Assembly: GCF_018916875.1 (NCBI RefSeq)
Contig: NZ_JAHLNO010000012.1
Coordinates: 1-61,746 of the forward strand
Length of the DNA: 61,746 bases
Source: Virgibacillus proomii
GTDB lineage: Bacteria; Bacillota; Bacilli; Bacillales; Amphibacillaceae
Direction of reading: 5' to 3'
The position numbers and the translations under genes are program-made. Under the pieces are notes generated by a model, which was not told the DNA's origin, did no database searches, and saw only the letters and a program-made list of their open reading frames with translations. Positions 7,381 through 15,097 of the stretch are shown here, piece by piece (position 1 is the stretch's first letter; each line of letters begins with the position of its first letter).

Positions 7381-7779
7381 ATGCTAACGAAAAAACAACT
7401 CGAAGAGATAACGCAAAGGGCGAACAAGGCTACGGAAGGTAAATGGGATTGGGTTCCGGTAGTTGACGACGAAACGTTGTTTATTACTGGGGAGGACGGT
7501 AATGAAGCGGTAGCAGAAAATGTGTACACACCGCAGGACGCAATCTTCATCGCAAACTCCCGACAAGATGTACCTAATTTACTCGAACACATTTCGAAAC
7601 AAGAGGCGGAGATTGAGCGGTTGATAAAACGAGAACAAGAGGCTACGGAACTACTGAGATTCGATACCGTGCTTATGGATAAATACGTAACGGAAATTAG
7701 TAAGTTGCGTGGACTATTGGAGAACGTTATAGAAAACGGACAATGCTCGACAATTGATAATATCATAAAGGAGTTGTAA
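7381..7779 (+). CDS. Ead/Ea22-like protein
   Basis: The 132-aa product has the layout of Ead/Ea22-like phage early proteins: RANKATEGKWDWVPV near the N-terminus, then DAIFIANSRQDVPNLLEHI, then a C-terminal coiled coil (about 80-115). The family is widespread in temperate phage early regions and has no established biochemical role. ATG start with GAAGGAG upstream. Confidence 0.65.
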   Translation: MLTKKQLEEITQRANKATEGKWDWVPVVDDETLFITGEDGNEAVAENVYTPQDAIFIANSRQDVPNLLEHISKQEAEIERLIKREQEATELLRFDTVLMDKYVTEISKLRGLLENVIENGQCSTIDNIIKEL

Positions 7780-7794
7780 TAATGACGAATAAAT

Positions 7795-7896
7795 ATGAAA
7801 TATGTTAGCGAAGTATTAACGGAGGTGCTACGTGATGGCGAAAAGGTGTACGACTGGATTGACGAAGCAACAGGCAAGGAGAGTGAACGGGTGTGA
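7795..7896 (+). CDS. Small ORF, 33 aa, possibly frameshifted
   Basis: The ORF MKYVSEVLTEVLRDGEKVYD... overlaps the start of the next gene by 4 bp. The RBS AAAGGAG with an ATG at 7782 opens a different frame (MTNKYEIC, then stop). A one-step frame change near 7800 would join the two into one peptide starting at that better ATG. It may therefore be a slightly damaged small gene. Confidence 0.35.
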   Translation: MKYVSEVLTEVLRDGEKVYDWIDEATGKESERV

Positions 7897-8315
7897 CGAA
7901 TAAACCAACCACGAAGGACTGGCGCAATTTACCGATAGAACGCTGGAACGTAACGACATTTACCGAATACTTAAAGGGGAAGCACCTCGAAATGTTCGGA
8001 ATTGAATACGTACCTTACCGCGGTTGGGGCGCTGAACAAGGACAACTCGGAAACTTAATCGGTACGCGAGCGAAGCCACAAACGGAAGATAAAGCGTTAG
8101 TAAAACGGTTTATTGACGAATCCTTTGCGGAGTATCGCCCTAATCCGAAATATCCGGGCGTTAGTTTCGGCTGGTGCTGGACGTATAAGAAACCGACATG
8201 GCAACGGGTAAAGGCGGAGTATTTGGCGGAACAGAAAGCGGGCGAGCAGGCGGAAGAAGAAACGCGAGGCGACGCAAACAAGCTCGACATGGACGACGTG
8301 CTGGACTGGTTATAG
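7893..8315 (+). CDS. Hypothetical phage protein with DWL C-terminus
   Basis: The 140-aa product starts at GTG overlapping the preceding ORF. It contains EYLKGKHLEMFGIEYVPYRG and a Trp-rich segment FGWCWTYKKPTW, then an acidic linker and the tail DMDDVLDWL. The tail resembles the tail of the winged-helix protein encoded at 40733 (EMRDIIDWL), which may be a shared docking peptide. No known family. Confidence 0.65.
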   Translation: MTNKPTTKDWRNLPIERWNVTTFTEYLKGKHLEMFGIEYVPYRGWGAEQGQLGNLIGTRAKPQTEDKALVKRFIDESFAEYRPNPKYPGVSFGWCWTYKKPTWQRVKAEYLAEQKAGEQAEEETRGDANKLDMDDVLDWL

Positions 8316-8349
8316 GGGACGATATACAAACGAAAAGGGAGCGGGTAGA

Positions 8350-9102
8350 ATGGCGAATAGTTATGCGGAAATGAACGTGAAGGAATTACTCGAATTGAAC
8401 GAAAAGGTGACGAAGTATATCGCATATAAGGCGTATGAGGCGGGCGCTAAAGGGGACGAAGGTATTGGCGAGTTGTTCAGCGAGTGGAATTCGGAGGAGC
8501 GTGCGGTTGAAAAGCGAAGCATATTCGACCAGTGGGACGAAGAAGGCGAGAAAATCGACTATGATACGCAATTTAAACGAATACAGCAGGCGGAAAGAGA
8601 TAGGATTGTTGCGGAGGCGAAGGCGAATATTCAGGAACTAACGAGATACGAATACGCACAGACCTTACAAGGCAGGAAGGGGATTTCACTAGGAGCACTA
8701 GTAGTCCGCGAAGAGTTCGTTATAAATAAAGAAAAGCGGACGGTAGTATGCTTACTTAAAGGTGCTGATTATTCGAAAGTATATGCAAGGGGAATCGCAA
8801 AATGCGCGCCCTCCGACTGCTTCAACGTACACATCGGAATGGCAATTGCGTTAAGACGAGCGTTAGGACTTTTCGTACCTGCCGAATACTTAAACGCGCC
8901 ACAGCCGACGGAGGTGCGCGTGGGCGATAAGATACGGTTAAAACTGCGAAGTAGGTTTTTGAACGGAAATATCGAAACTGTAAGCGGGTTTTATCGTGAA
9001 AATAAGCCGTTGACATTAGAATCGCCCGGACATATTTATGAAGATCAGTACGAAATAATCGACGATTCCGACTCAACTCCGCCGGAAGAGGAGGACGAAT
9101 AA
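8350..9102 (+). CDS. Hypothetical phage protein, 250 aa
   Basis: ATG start with AAAGGGAGCGGG upstream. The N-terminal 90 residues are helical and charged. The middle (about 110-165) has VNIKE-type strands and FNVHIGMAIALRRALGL. The C-terminal third reads EVRVGDKIRLKLRSRFLNG, like a small beta-barrel, and ends in an acidic tail. I know it only as a recurrent protein of Bacillus phages without a function. Its stop is followed at once by the next ATG. Confidence 0.65.
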   Translation: MANSYAEMNVKELLELNEKVTKYIAYKAYEAGAKGDEGIGELFSEWNSEERAVEKRSIFDQWDEEGEKIDYDTQFKRIQQAERDRIVAEAKANIQELTRYEYAQTLQGRKGISLGALVVREEFVINKEKRTVVCLLKGADYSKVYARGIAKCAPSDCFNVHIGMAIALRRALGLFVPAEYLNAPQPTEVRVGDKIRLKLRSRFLNGNIETVSGFYRENKPLTLESPGHIYEDQYEIIDDSDSTPPEEEDE

Positions 9103-9306
9103 ATGCCGAGAAAAGCAAGCTTAAAAGGGATGACGTGGGGTTCGGACGGATTTGTACGTATAGCACAGTACGAAGAAAAGCGAGGAGAAGTTGCGGAAGC
9201 ACTCGAACAGTTAGACAAAGCAGTTGGCGAGATTATAGGCTTACTGCCGGACATGAGCCACAAGGAACAAATGAAAGTCGGCGAGATTATCGAGCAATTA
9301 ATATAA
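9103..9306 (+). CDS. Small hypothetical helical protein
   Basis: The 67-aa product starts directly after the preceding stop, with GGAAGAGGAGG as RBS. It is mostly helical (EALEQLDKAVGEIIGLLPDM). No recognised family. Confidence 0.55.
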   Translation: MPRKASLKGMTWGSDGFVRIAQYEEKRGEVAEALEQLDKAVGEIIGLLPDMSHKEQMKVGEIIEQLI

Positions 9307-9327
9307 ATCTAAGCGGAGGTGGATTGA

Positions 9328-9465
9328 ATGAGAGAAATTAAACTAAGAGGTTACGCCGTTGAGGAAATGCTCGGTTCTCAATGGCTATACGGCACAGGAA
9401 TACATGTAGTAACATTTACTCGACTAGAAAGGAGCGATAAAACTTGCGAAAGAAATGCCTACTAA
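9328..9465 (+). CDS. YopX-like N-terminal fragment
   Basis: The 45-aa ORF with RBS AGCGGAGGTGG begins MREIKLRGYAVEEMLGSQW and continues YGTGIHVV, a start typical of phage YopX-family proteins, which are usually well over 100 aa. Here the family-like part stops at about residue 31 and the ORF ends inside the next gene (22-bp overlap). It looks like a truncated relic left by recombination, or a minimal form. Function of the family is unknown. Confidence 0.5.
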   Translation: MREIKLRGYAVEEMLGSQWLYGTGIHVVTFTRLERSDKTCERNAY

Positions 9466-10196
9466 ACGAAGTAACGATGGAAGCCTGCACGCCACACTCC
9501 GCCTTGCACGTCGCATTCCACGGCACAAACGGAACGGGCGGACGACTAGGCGCAGCAAACGTGCAGGAAAGATACCGAAACATAACGTTAAACAACTCGC
9601 CTGCCCGCAAAGACCAACCCGAGCCTTACCGTTTTTTCGACGTATATGTAACTACATTTGCCCGACAGTTTGCTGAAGGCGATGGCACAATTAAGTCGCT
9701 GTATCTTTGGAGCGAAGAGCCGGGAACGGGAAAGACAGCTTCCGCTGTTGCGTTGTTGAATGCGTACCTACTAACGCACTTTGTCGGGAGTATCCAGCGC
9801 GGGTTGCAACCGGAACAGAGACCCGCCTATTTTCTCGACGCACACCAGTTGCAGACGGATTACAATATGTTCAACCGCCCGCGCGTACCAGACTCAATCG
9901 CCGAGCCTGCAAGTGTAAGGTATTACAACGCTATACAGCACGCTAAGCATACGGAGTTCGTTGTTATCGACGATTTAGCAACGCGTAGTACGAGCGAGGC
10001 GTTTGTGGCGGATTTGCATAGCGTGGTCAATGCGAGAGTCACGAGCGGTAAGCCTACGGTATATACATCGAATGTGCCCGTTGAAAAGCTTCCGTTGATT
10101 TTCGGAGAGCGGAGACTTGCTGATAGGATTGGCGATAAGAAACTATGCCAGACGGTATTTTTCGAGGGAGAATCGAAGAGAGGGGAGCGCGATTAA
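9444..10196 (+). CDS. DnaC/IstB-like helicase loader (AAA+ ATPase)
   Basis: The 250-aa product should load the replicative helicase encoded at 11085 onto DNA. It has a Walker A motif SEEPGTGKTAS (about residues 92-102), a Walker B motif FVVIDDL (about 175) and a sensor-1 region TVYTSNVPVEKLP, in the order of DnaC-type AAA+ proteins. TTG start with AAAGGAG 8 bp upstream. Loader, helicase and primase are encoded in the same direction within 4 kb, a standard phage replication module. Confidence 0.85.
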   Translation: MRKKCLLNEVTMEACTPHSALHVAFHGTNGTGGRLGAANVQERYRNITLNNSPARKDQPEPYRFFDVYVTTFARQFAEGDGTIKSLYLWSEEPGTGKTASAVALLNAYLLTHFVGSIQRGLQPEQRPAYFLDAHQLQTDYNMFNRPRVPDSIAEPASVRYYNAIQHAKHTEFVVIDDLATRSTSEAFVADLHSVVNARVTSGKPTVYTSNVPVEKLPLIFGERRLADRIGDKKLCQTVFFEGESKRGERD

Positions 10197-10838
10197 TTGC
10201 GAAACAAACTATCGTTACTAACAGTCGGCAGTATAGTCAGTATAGCCGCAACCATCTATGTACTAGCGAAAGCAGGTAGCAAACGCACCGAAAATGATAA
10301 TCGAACGAGTTGGACAAAAGAAGCTAGCGTTACAATTAAACGCAGAGGAAACCAGTATTTAATCGATACCCCTACGCCTAGATTTAACGAACCAATGTTC
10401 GAAGTCGGAGACGAAGTGTTGATATACAACCCGTACGAAGACGGATATTACGCGCAGTTCGATAACATATCGCCTACTGTATACGAAATAAGTGACGTCA
10501 GATTCGACGACAAGGAAGGCGTATATAGATACCGACTAGTAAACGACCCTCTTATCGATATGTACGGTAAGTGGATTTCCGAGGACTGGCTTAGTCTGCC
10601 GTTGCATACGACGTTTACCCGTGATCTAGGCGAGAAAACGTCGGAATACAATCACGCCAACCCTACGCCAGAAATGATTGAAGCAGAACGTAAGATTATC
10701 GAGAAGGTACTAGACGATCAGGCGTATAAGGGGACGGTCGACATGCTGCTTGATAAACTGAATGGCGGGAACGCGGAGGAAAGAAGCGAAGCTATGCGGA
10801 AATTATCGGAACTTACTACGAAGGAGGAAACGGAATGA
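10197..10838 (+). CDS. Membrane-anchored hypothetical protein
   Basis: The 213-aa product starts at TTG directly after the stop of the loader gene (TAATTG). One N-terminal transmembrane segment (LLTVGSIVSIAATIYVLA) is followed by a beta-rich domain with FEVGDEVLIYNPYEDGYY, like an SH3-type fold, and a charged helical tail. It might tether part of the replication machinery to the membrane, but this is only suggested by its place between loader and helicase. Confidence 0.6.
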   Translation: MRNKLSLLTVGSIVSIAATIYVLAKAGSKRTENDNRTSWTKEASVTIKRRGNQYLIDTPTPRFNEPMFEVGDEVLIYNPYEDGYYAQFDNISPTVYEISDVRFDDKEGVYRYRLVNDPLIDMYGKWISEDWLSLPLHTTFTRDLGEKTSEYNHANPTPEMIEAERKIIEKVLDDQAYKGTVDMLLDKLNGGNAEERSEAMRKLSELTTKEETE

Positions 10839-11080
10839 ACGTTAAAGACGAAATTTGCGAAACCCACGGACGGTTAAGATGCTGGGAATGCGCCTATATG
10901 TATGAACTCGAAAAAGTTAACCGTAAATACTGGCGGGCATTTCACGGAATTAAGGCGGAATTACTTATCGTAGAGGATAAGCTAAGGCAAGCATTAAACG
11001 ACGATGAAACGGAAGAATTAATTACATACGAAAGCGGATTACGTAAAGCCATGAGGTTACTAGACGCAAAGGAGGAATAG
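10835..11080 (+). CDS. Small zinc-binding-type protein
   Basis: The 81-aa product overlaps the previous gene by 4 bp (ATGA). The N-terminus has ICETHGRLRCWECAYMYE, giving a Cys-x2-His ... Cys-x2-Cys set fit for one zinc ion, then a helical domain. No assigned family. Confidence 0.6.
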   Translation: MNVKDEICETHGRLRCWECAYMYELEKVNRKYWRAFHGIKAELLIVEDKLRQALNDDETEELITYESGLRKAMRLLDAKEE

Positions 11081-11084
11081 CCGA

Positions 11085-12440
11085 ATGCCAAACTTCGGAG
11101 AACAGTTTTTATCACGAGTACTTGACGATGGTACAACGCAAGCCATTCGCAATTACTCAATTGAACAACAAGACTTTGACACGCAAACGGAACGAGAGGT
11201 ATTCGAATTTATCTCCAAGTATGCGCACGAAAACGGAGGAAAAGCACCGGACTACCGGACAGTAGTCGAACAGTTTCCCGACTTTTATTATCGGGAGGGG
11301 GTAACGGACAGGTATTCGTGGCTGGCTAAGCAAATTAAACAACAGTCGGCTAAGCGACAGTTTATGGAGTATATCAACAGCCCAGCCACACAAAAGAAAT
11401 TTTCGGAAATGGACGGAAATATTTTCCTAGAGGACTTGCAAAATTTTGTCGAATCCATTAGAATAAGAACAGGTGTTCGTGATAAGGTAGGAACAAGCGT
11501 TAAAAAAGACACCGAGAAAATAAAGGAAGAATACTTTCGTAGGAAACGCGGAGAATCCTTTAAAATATGGCAGAGCAACTATTCGATAATCAATGACGTA
11601 GGCGGGGGGTATGTCTCGTCTAATATATACGTACCATATGGACGATCAGGACGAGGCAAGTCGGCAGTAACGTTGTACGAAGCGTTGTACCTAGCGGAAC
11701 AGGGAGCAACTGTACTTATCTGGTCGATGGAAATGGGCTGGTACGAGGTAATGGTGCGGTTGTTCGTGTATATGTCCGCTAAAAAGGGCGTAACTAAAGC
11801 GGAAATTGACGGAGAAGTGTTCGAAGCGGGCTTTGAAGCGAGGGGAATACGTCAGGGCTCGCTTTCCGACGAGTTTGAGCGTGAATTCCTCGACTTTATC
11901 GACTATATATATACGGAGCTAGACGGCGACTTAATCGTACGTGGCGTAGATGACGAGGACTTTATGCGGAGAGACCTACGTCAATTGGAGTCGGAAATTG
12001 CGTTAAACGATGCGGACGTAGTCGTAATAGACCCGTTTTATTATCTCGACTACGAAAAAAATACCTCCCGAAAGACGGGCGGAGACGCCGAGGAAACTTC
12101 GAAAAAGTTACGTCGATTAGCCGGTCAAACAAAGACGGTTGTGTTTGCGATTACACAAGCCGAGGAAACAACCGAGGAAAAAGACGAAGATGGTACGCGA
12201 GAGGTTTCGTTGCCGGAGAGGGCTCACGTAAAGAAAACGAAGCAACTTCTCGAAGACGCGGCGATGTTAATTCCGATTGATACGAATCATAAAGAAGGAC
12301 GTGGGCTAGTCGGTATTAACAAAGGACGAGACGGTGGTGAGGGCGAACAGTGCGAAATTACGTACTTGCCACAGATCGGAGTCATTCGGGAGTTGTCGGT
12401 AGATAACATAAACGTCAATTCCTTTACAAAACAATTTTAA
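11085..12440 (+). CDS. Replicative DNA helicase, DnaB-like
   Basis: This 451-aa RecA-fold helicase should unwind the fork during phage DNA replication. The N-terminal helical domain (1-150) resembles the DnaB primase-interaction domain. The C-terminal ATPase has Walker A GRSGRGKS (about residue 187), the segment VLIWSMEMGWYEVMVRLF matching the DnaB motif with SLEM, Walker B DADVVVIDPFYYLD, and FAITQAEE. ATG start with AAGGAGGAATAG. Flanked by loader and primase. Confidence 0.88.
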   Translation: MPNFGEQFLSRVLDDGTTQAIRNYSIEQQDFDTQTEREVFEFISKYAHENGGKAPDYRTVVEQFPDFYYREGVTDRYSWLAKQIKQQSAKRQFMEYINSPATQKKFSEMDGNIFLEDLQNFVESIRIRTGVRDKVGTSVKKDTEKIKEEYFRRKRGESFKIWQSNYSIINDVGGGYVSSNIYVPYGRSGRGKSAVTLYEALYLAEQGATVLIWSMEMGWYEVMVRLFVYMSAKKGVTKAEIDGEVFEAGFEARGIRQGSLSDEFEREFLDFIDYIYTELDGDLIVRGVDDEDFMRRDLRQLESEIALNDADVVVIDPFYYLDYEKNTSRKTGGDAEETSKKLRRLAGQTKTVVFAITQAEETTEEKDEDGTREVSLPERAHVKKTKQLLEDAAMLIPIDTNHKEGRGLVGINKGRDGGEGEQCEITYLPQIGVIRELSVDNINVNSFTKQF

Positions 12441-12486
12441 CCGAGGTAAACTCTTCCAAACTTTACCACTAGAAAGGGGTTACATA

Positions 12487-13467
12487 ATGCCGATATTAAA
12501 AATAGGCGACGATGTAGCGGATGTGGATATACGTGAGGAACTCGAACAGTTCCCGTGGCATCGTCCGCGCTGGACTTCGGAAAAACTAATCGCAGCCAGC
12601 CCGTTTAGGTACGACCGCACGCCGTCCTTTTTCGTCAACCTAGACGGAGAATATGCCGGCACGTGGGCGGATTCAGGCGCTTACGATGCCGATTATGAAT
12701 CGGGTAACTTCGTTAAGCTTCTGGCATTTTTGCGTGACGAGACCTACGAAGAAACAGCCGAATATTTACTCAGTACATACGGCTTAAATAGCGTAAATGC
12801 GGGCGATAATTTACGGTTACCTAAGTTGCACCTACCGAAGCAAAGAAAGCCTGTAGTGCTTGCGGAAACAACGCTAAAACCATACGCCTACAAGCATCCG
12901 TATTTAACTAAGCGTGGGATTTCCGAAAAGGTACAGCGCTTTATGGGTGTTGGATTTAGTCGGCAAGCCAACGCAATTACTTTACCGTGGAGGTACGCGA
13001 ACGGCAAACTGGCTAACGTTAAATACCGTAAAACGCAAGGCAAGGCGTTTTGGTATCGGAAAGGTGCGGAGCCAGTACGACACCTCGTGTACGGCATCGA
13101 TAAAGTATACCGACATGGCTTGTCGGAGGTATACATATGTGAGGCGGAGATTGACGTTATGTCGGTTTATACGGCGGGTAAGCCTGCGATTGCGATAGGT
13201 GGGGCGAGTATTAGCGATAAACAAATCGAGTTGATACGTAAGAGTCCGATTGAGCGGGTGATAATTGCTACAGACAGCGACAAGGCAGGCGAAAAGGTAA
13301 AGCGGCAGTTGATAGACGCGTTAAAAGGTGCGGTGGAATTGCGGGAGGTTCTTCCGTTTCCTAGCGGAGTTAAGGACGTTAATGAGGCGTTAGTTAGCGG
13401 AAATGTAGAGGCGATAAGAAAGACGAAGCCAGTTGGCTCCGTCCGGATATCGTATATTAATCTTTAA
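12487..13467 (+). CDS. DNA primase, Toprim type, with degenerate zinc ribbon
   Basis: The 326-aa product should make primers for phage replication. The Toprim domain (about 205-300) shows YICEAEIDVMS (catalytic Glu) and IIATDSDKAGEKVK (the DxD pair). The N-terminal domain keeps the frame of a CHC2 zinc ribbon (SPFRYDRTPSFFVN ... GTWADSG ... NFVKLLAFL), but the Cys and His ligands are replaced (SPFR for CPFH; no Cys in the second knuckle). It therefore probably folds without zinc. RBS is AAAGGGG with an ATG start. Confidence 0.85.
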   Translation: MPILKIGDDVADVDIREELEQFPWHRPRWTSEKLIAASPFRYDRTPSFFVNLDGEYAGTWADSGAYDADYESGNFVKLLAFLRDETYEETAEYLLSTYGLNSVNAGDNLRLPKLHLPKQRKPVVLAETTLKPYAYKHPYLTKRGISEKVQRFMGVGFSRQANAITLPWRYANGKLANVKYRKTQGKAFWYRKGAEPVRHLVYGIDKVYRHGLSEVYICEAEIDVMSVYTAGKPAIAIGGASISDKQIELIRKSPIERVIIATDSDKAGEKVKRQLIDALKGAVELREVLPFPSGVKDVNEALVSGNVEAIRKTKPVGSVRISYINL

Positions 13468-13669
13468 TTATTTCGATAATATCGTCCAGAGTTACATTTA
13501 AATACTCACATATATTAACTAAATAATTAAGTTGAACACTTTTACCTGCAATTAACTGACGACACGAGTAATCGGTTATCAAACCCAACTCATATAGTTT
13601 ATTATAAGATAGTCCTTTCTTTTCAAGAATTTTATCTAATTTATTGTAAGAGAAACTCATTTTACACAA
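13457..13669 (-). CDS. Xre/Cro-type repressor 2
   Basis: This helix-turn-helix protein of up to 70 aa has KLDKILEKKGLSYNKLYELG and VNICEYLNVTLDDIIEIIKD, the small Xre family with a conserved last helix. The start may be TTG at 13669 or ATG at 13660; the latter fits the AAGGA spacing as well. It is a paralogue of the neighbour encoded at 13689-13901 and probably cotranscribed with it from the promoter at 13922-13950. Its 3' end overlaps the primase gene end by 11 bp. Confidence 0.75.
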   Translation of the reverse strand: MCKMSFSYNKLDKILEKKGLSYNKLYELGLITDYSCRQLIAGKSVQLNYLVNICEYLNVTLDDIIEIIKD

Positions 13670-13688
13670 CCGTCCTTCTTAATAACTT

Positions 13689-13901
13689 TTAGTCACGGAT
13701 AACTTCGACTACGTCTTCGATAGGTACGTCGAGGTATCGGCATATTTTTGCGATAGTCCTCAAAGAAACAGGCAGGTCAGACGTCAATTTAGTCCTAATT
13801 GTAGACGAGATTTTCAAATCACGGCATAAACTAGTTATGTTAATATCCATATCAACTAACAAATGCCTTAAAGGTTTATAAGAAATTATTTTTTCCAACA
13901 C
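13689..13901 (-). CDS. Xre/Cro-type repressor 1
   Basis: The 70-aa product starts at GTG behind a perfect AGGAGGTG. It has the small Xre fold (PLRHLLVDMDINITSLCRDL, then IAKICRYLDVPIEDVVEVIRD). It is the first gene from a consensus minus-strand promoter that faces a plus-strand promoter across a palindrome, the standard arrangement of a lysogeny repressor controlling itself and a divergent gene. Which of the two paralogues is the main repressor cannot be told. Confidence 0.8.
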   Translation of the reverse strand: MLEKIISYKPLRHLLVDMDINITSLCRDLKISSTIRTKLTSDLPVSLRTIAKICRYLDVPIEDVVEVIRD

Positions 13902-13921
13902 AAAGCACCTCCTATATTATA

Positions 13922-13950
13922 AGTATAATAGCATATATGAATAAATGCAA
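13922..13950 (-). promoter_or_regulatory. Promoter of the repressor genes
   Basis: On the minus strand TTGCAT (-35) and TATACT (-10) are 17 bp apart, about 20 bp upstream of the GTG start at 13901. Confidence 0.75.
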
Positions 13951-13980
13951 TCTAAATGTTTACAAAAGTAAACTTTTAGA
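13951..13980. promoter_or_regulatory. Operator palindrome between divergent promoters
   Basis: TCTAAATGTTTAC and GTAAACTTTTAGA are 13-bp arms with one mismatch and a 4-bp spacer. The palindrome lies between the -35 and -10 boxes of the plus-strand promoter and abuts the -35 box of the minus-strand promoter. Confidence 0.75.
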
Positions 13981-13987
13981 TTATAAT
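13959..13987 (+). promoter_or_regulatory. Rightward promoter of the sigma-like gene
   Basis: TTTACA (13959-13964) and TATAAT (13982-13987) are 17 bp apart. Transcription would pass through a TGTCCCA repeat unit before the gene at 14066. Confidence 0.75.
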
Positions 13988-13999
13988 TAGGTCATGGAT

Positions 14000-14060
14000 A
14001 AAAAATTAAAATTTATTGTCCCACTTTTTTAGTTTTTCGGGCGATATATAGTAGGAGGAT
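14000..14060. promoter_or_regulatory. Distal copy of the TGTCCCA regulatory repeat
   Basis: One clean unit: ATTAAAA, TGTCCCA (14017-14023), a T-rich 14 bp, CGGGC, TATATA, GTAGGAGG. It lies between the rightward promoter and the start of the sigma-like gene; its last bases double as that gene's RBS. It ties this gene to the control of the array at 3620-3985. Confidence 0.7.
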
Positions 14061-14065
14061 GAAAA

Positions 14066-14620
14066 ATGAATAATATTTTAGCAGTTTATGAGTGTGCATG
14101 GATTATTAATCGCATTTATGAAGTATCAGACAAGATAAGAAATAGGATTGTTGATCAGACGGCTTTTGAGAAAAAATGTATAGATAGGGTTGGGAGTTAC
14201 ATAAATAAAAGAGAAGAAAATAAACACCACCGACGATATATTGATAAAATGATAAGAGAAACAGCTTCATATTCTATTAAAGAACACTTTAAAAAAGAAC
14301 ATTATATGACATTTAGCGAGATTAGTAGAATGCTAAGTGAAGATAATTCAAAGGAAGATATTGAGTTTGAACCGCTGGACACGTTGGCAGATGTTGAGGC
14401 GGATGTATTAAATAAAGAGACGATCAACCTTTTGGCAGAAGGTGATCGTCAAAAAAAAGTAATCCTCGAAGCTTGGTCTTTAGGAAACACGAATAACTCT
14501 TTAATTTCCCGAGCATTGGCAGATGCTTTGGGAGGAAACCCTGAGAGCTACCGTAAATCCGTTAATCGCTTCAAAAAACGTTGTGCTGATCGGATTACGT
14601 ATCTATCCGCAGCTATATGA
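14066..14620 (+). CDS. Sigma-70-like phage regulator
   Basis: The 184-aa product is encoded with AGGAGG 7 bp before ATG. The middle part (RRYIDKMIRETASYSIKEHF) resembles a sigma region 2-type helix bundle. The C-terminal part (DRQKKVILEAWSLGN, then SRALADALGGNPESYRKSVN) resembles a region 4 helix-turn-helix. It is probably a transcription activator or sigma-like factor for later phage genes. Its codons are more AT-rich than those of its neighbours. It is directly under both the operator palindrome and the TGTCCCA unit, the place of a lytic-switch gene. Confidence 0.6.
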   Translation: MNNILAVYECAWIINRIYEVSDKIRNRIVDQTAFEKKCIDRVGSYINKREENKHHRRYIDKMIRETASYSIKEHFKKEHYMTFSEISRMLSEDNSKEDIEFEPLDTLADVEADVLNKETINLLAEGDRQKKVILEAWSLGNTNNSLISRALADALGGNPESYRKSVNRFKKRCADRITYLSAAI

Positions 14621-14626
14621 AATTAC

Positions 14627-14680
14627 AGGTCTTATAGTGTATTACTATTTATTTATAGACCTTTCTACATTATAAGACCT
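14627..14680. repeat. AGGTCTTATA inverted repeat with internal half-site
   Basis: AGGTCTTATA (14627-14636) and TATAAGACCT (14671-14680) are perfect inverted copies; a third related site TATAGACCT lies at 14655-14663. No T-tract follows the outer arm. Possible operator for the genes that follow. Confidence 0.5.
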
Positions 14681-14721
14681 ACTAATAATAAAGTCAATAA
14701 ATGTAAAGGAGTTGTAATTTT

Positions 14722-14835
14722 TTGATAAATAAAACTAAAAACAAGCTCCGAGAAATTACAGTCGCTGACTTATTTATCTGGATATGTTTTCTTGCCATGC
14801 TTAGATTTCTTTACTATGCATTAATAATACATTAA
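14722..14835 (+). CDS. Small single-span membrane protein, 37 aa
   Basis: The ORF starts at TTG behind AAAGGAG (10-nt spacing). It has a basic N-terminus (MINKTKNKLREI) and one hydrophobic helix (LFIWICFLAMLRFLYYALII). Small membrane peptides like this are common among phage early genes. Function unknown. Confidence 0.5.
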   Translation: MINKTKNKLREITVADLFIWICFLAMLRFLYYALIIH

Positions 14836-14926
14836 TAATTATACACTATTTAACATATTAGAACAACAAAAATTTACAAAAAAGAACGGAAATATAACGA
14901 AATAAAAGACGAAAGGACGACGAAAA

Positions 14927-15097
14927 ATGAACGCAATAAACGACAGTACCACTGTACTGCCCGTATTACCTTCAATATCCGAACTAATCGCACGCTCTAC
15001 GCCCGACTACGACTACAACGGAGCACTTAACGCAGACGAGGATGTAATGGACTACGTATTCTTACCGGCAACATTAAAGGCGGTGCGTTGCGGATGA
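14927..15097 (+). CDS. Small hypothetical protein, 56 aa
   Basis: ATG start with GAAAGGACGACG upstream; the stop overlaps the next start as ATGA, a sign of translational coupling. No known motif. Confidence 0.5.
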   Translation: MNAINDSTTVLPVLPSISELIARSTPDYDYNGALNADEDVMDYVFLPATLKAVRCG

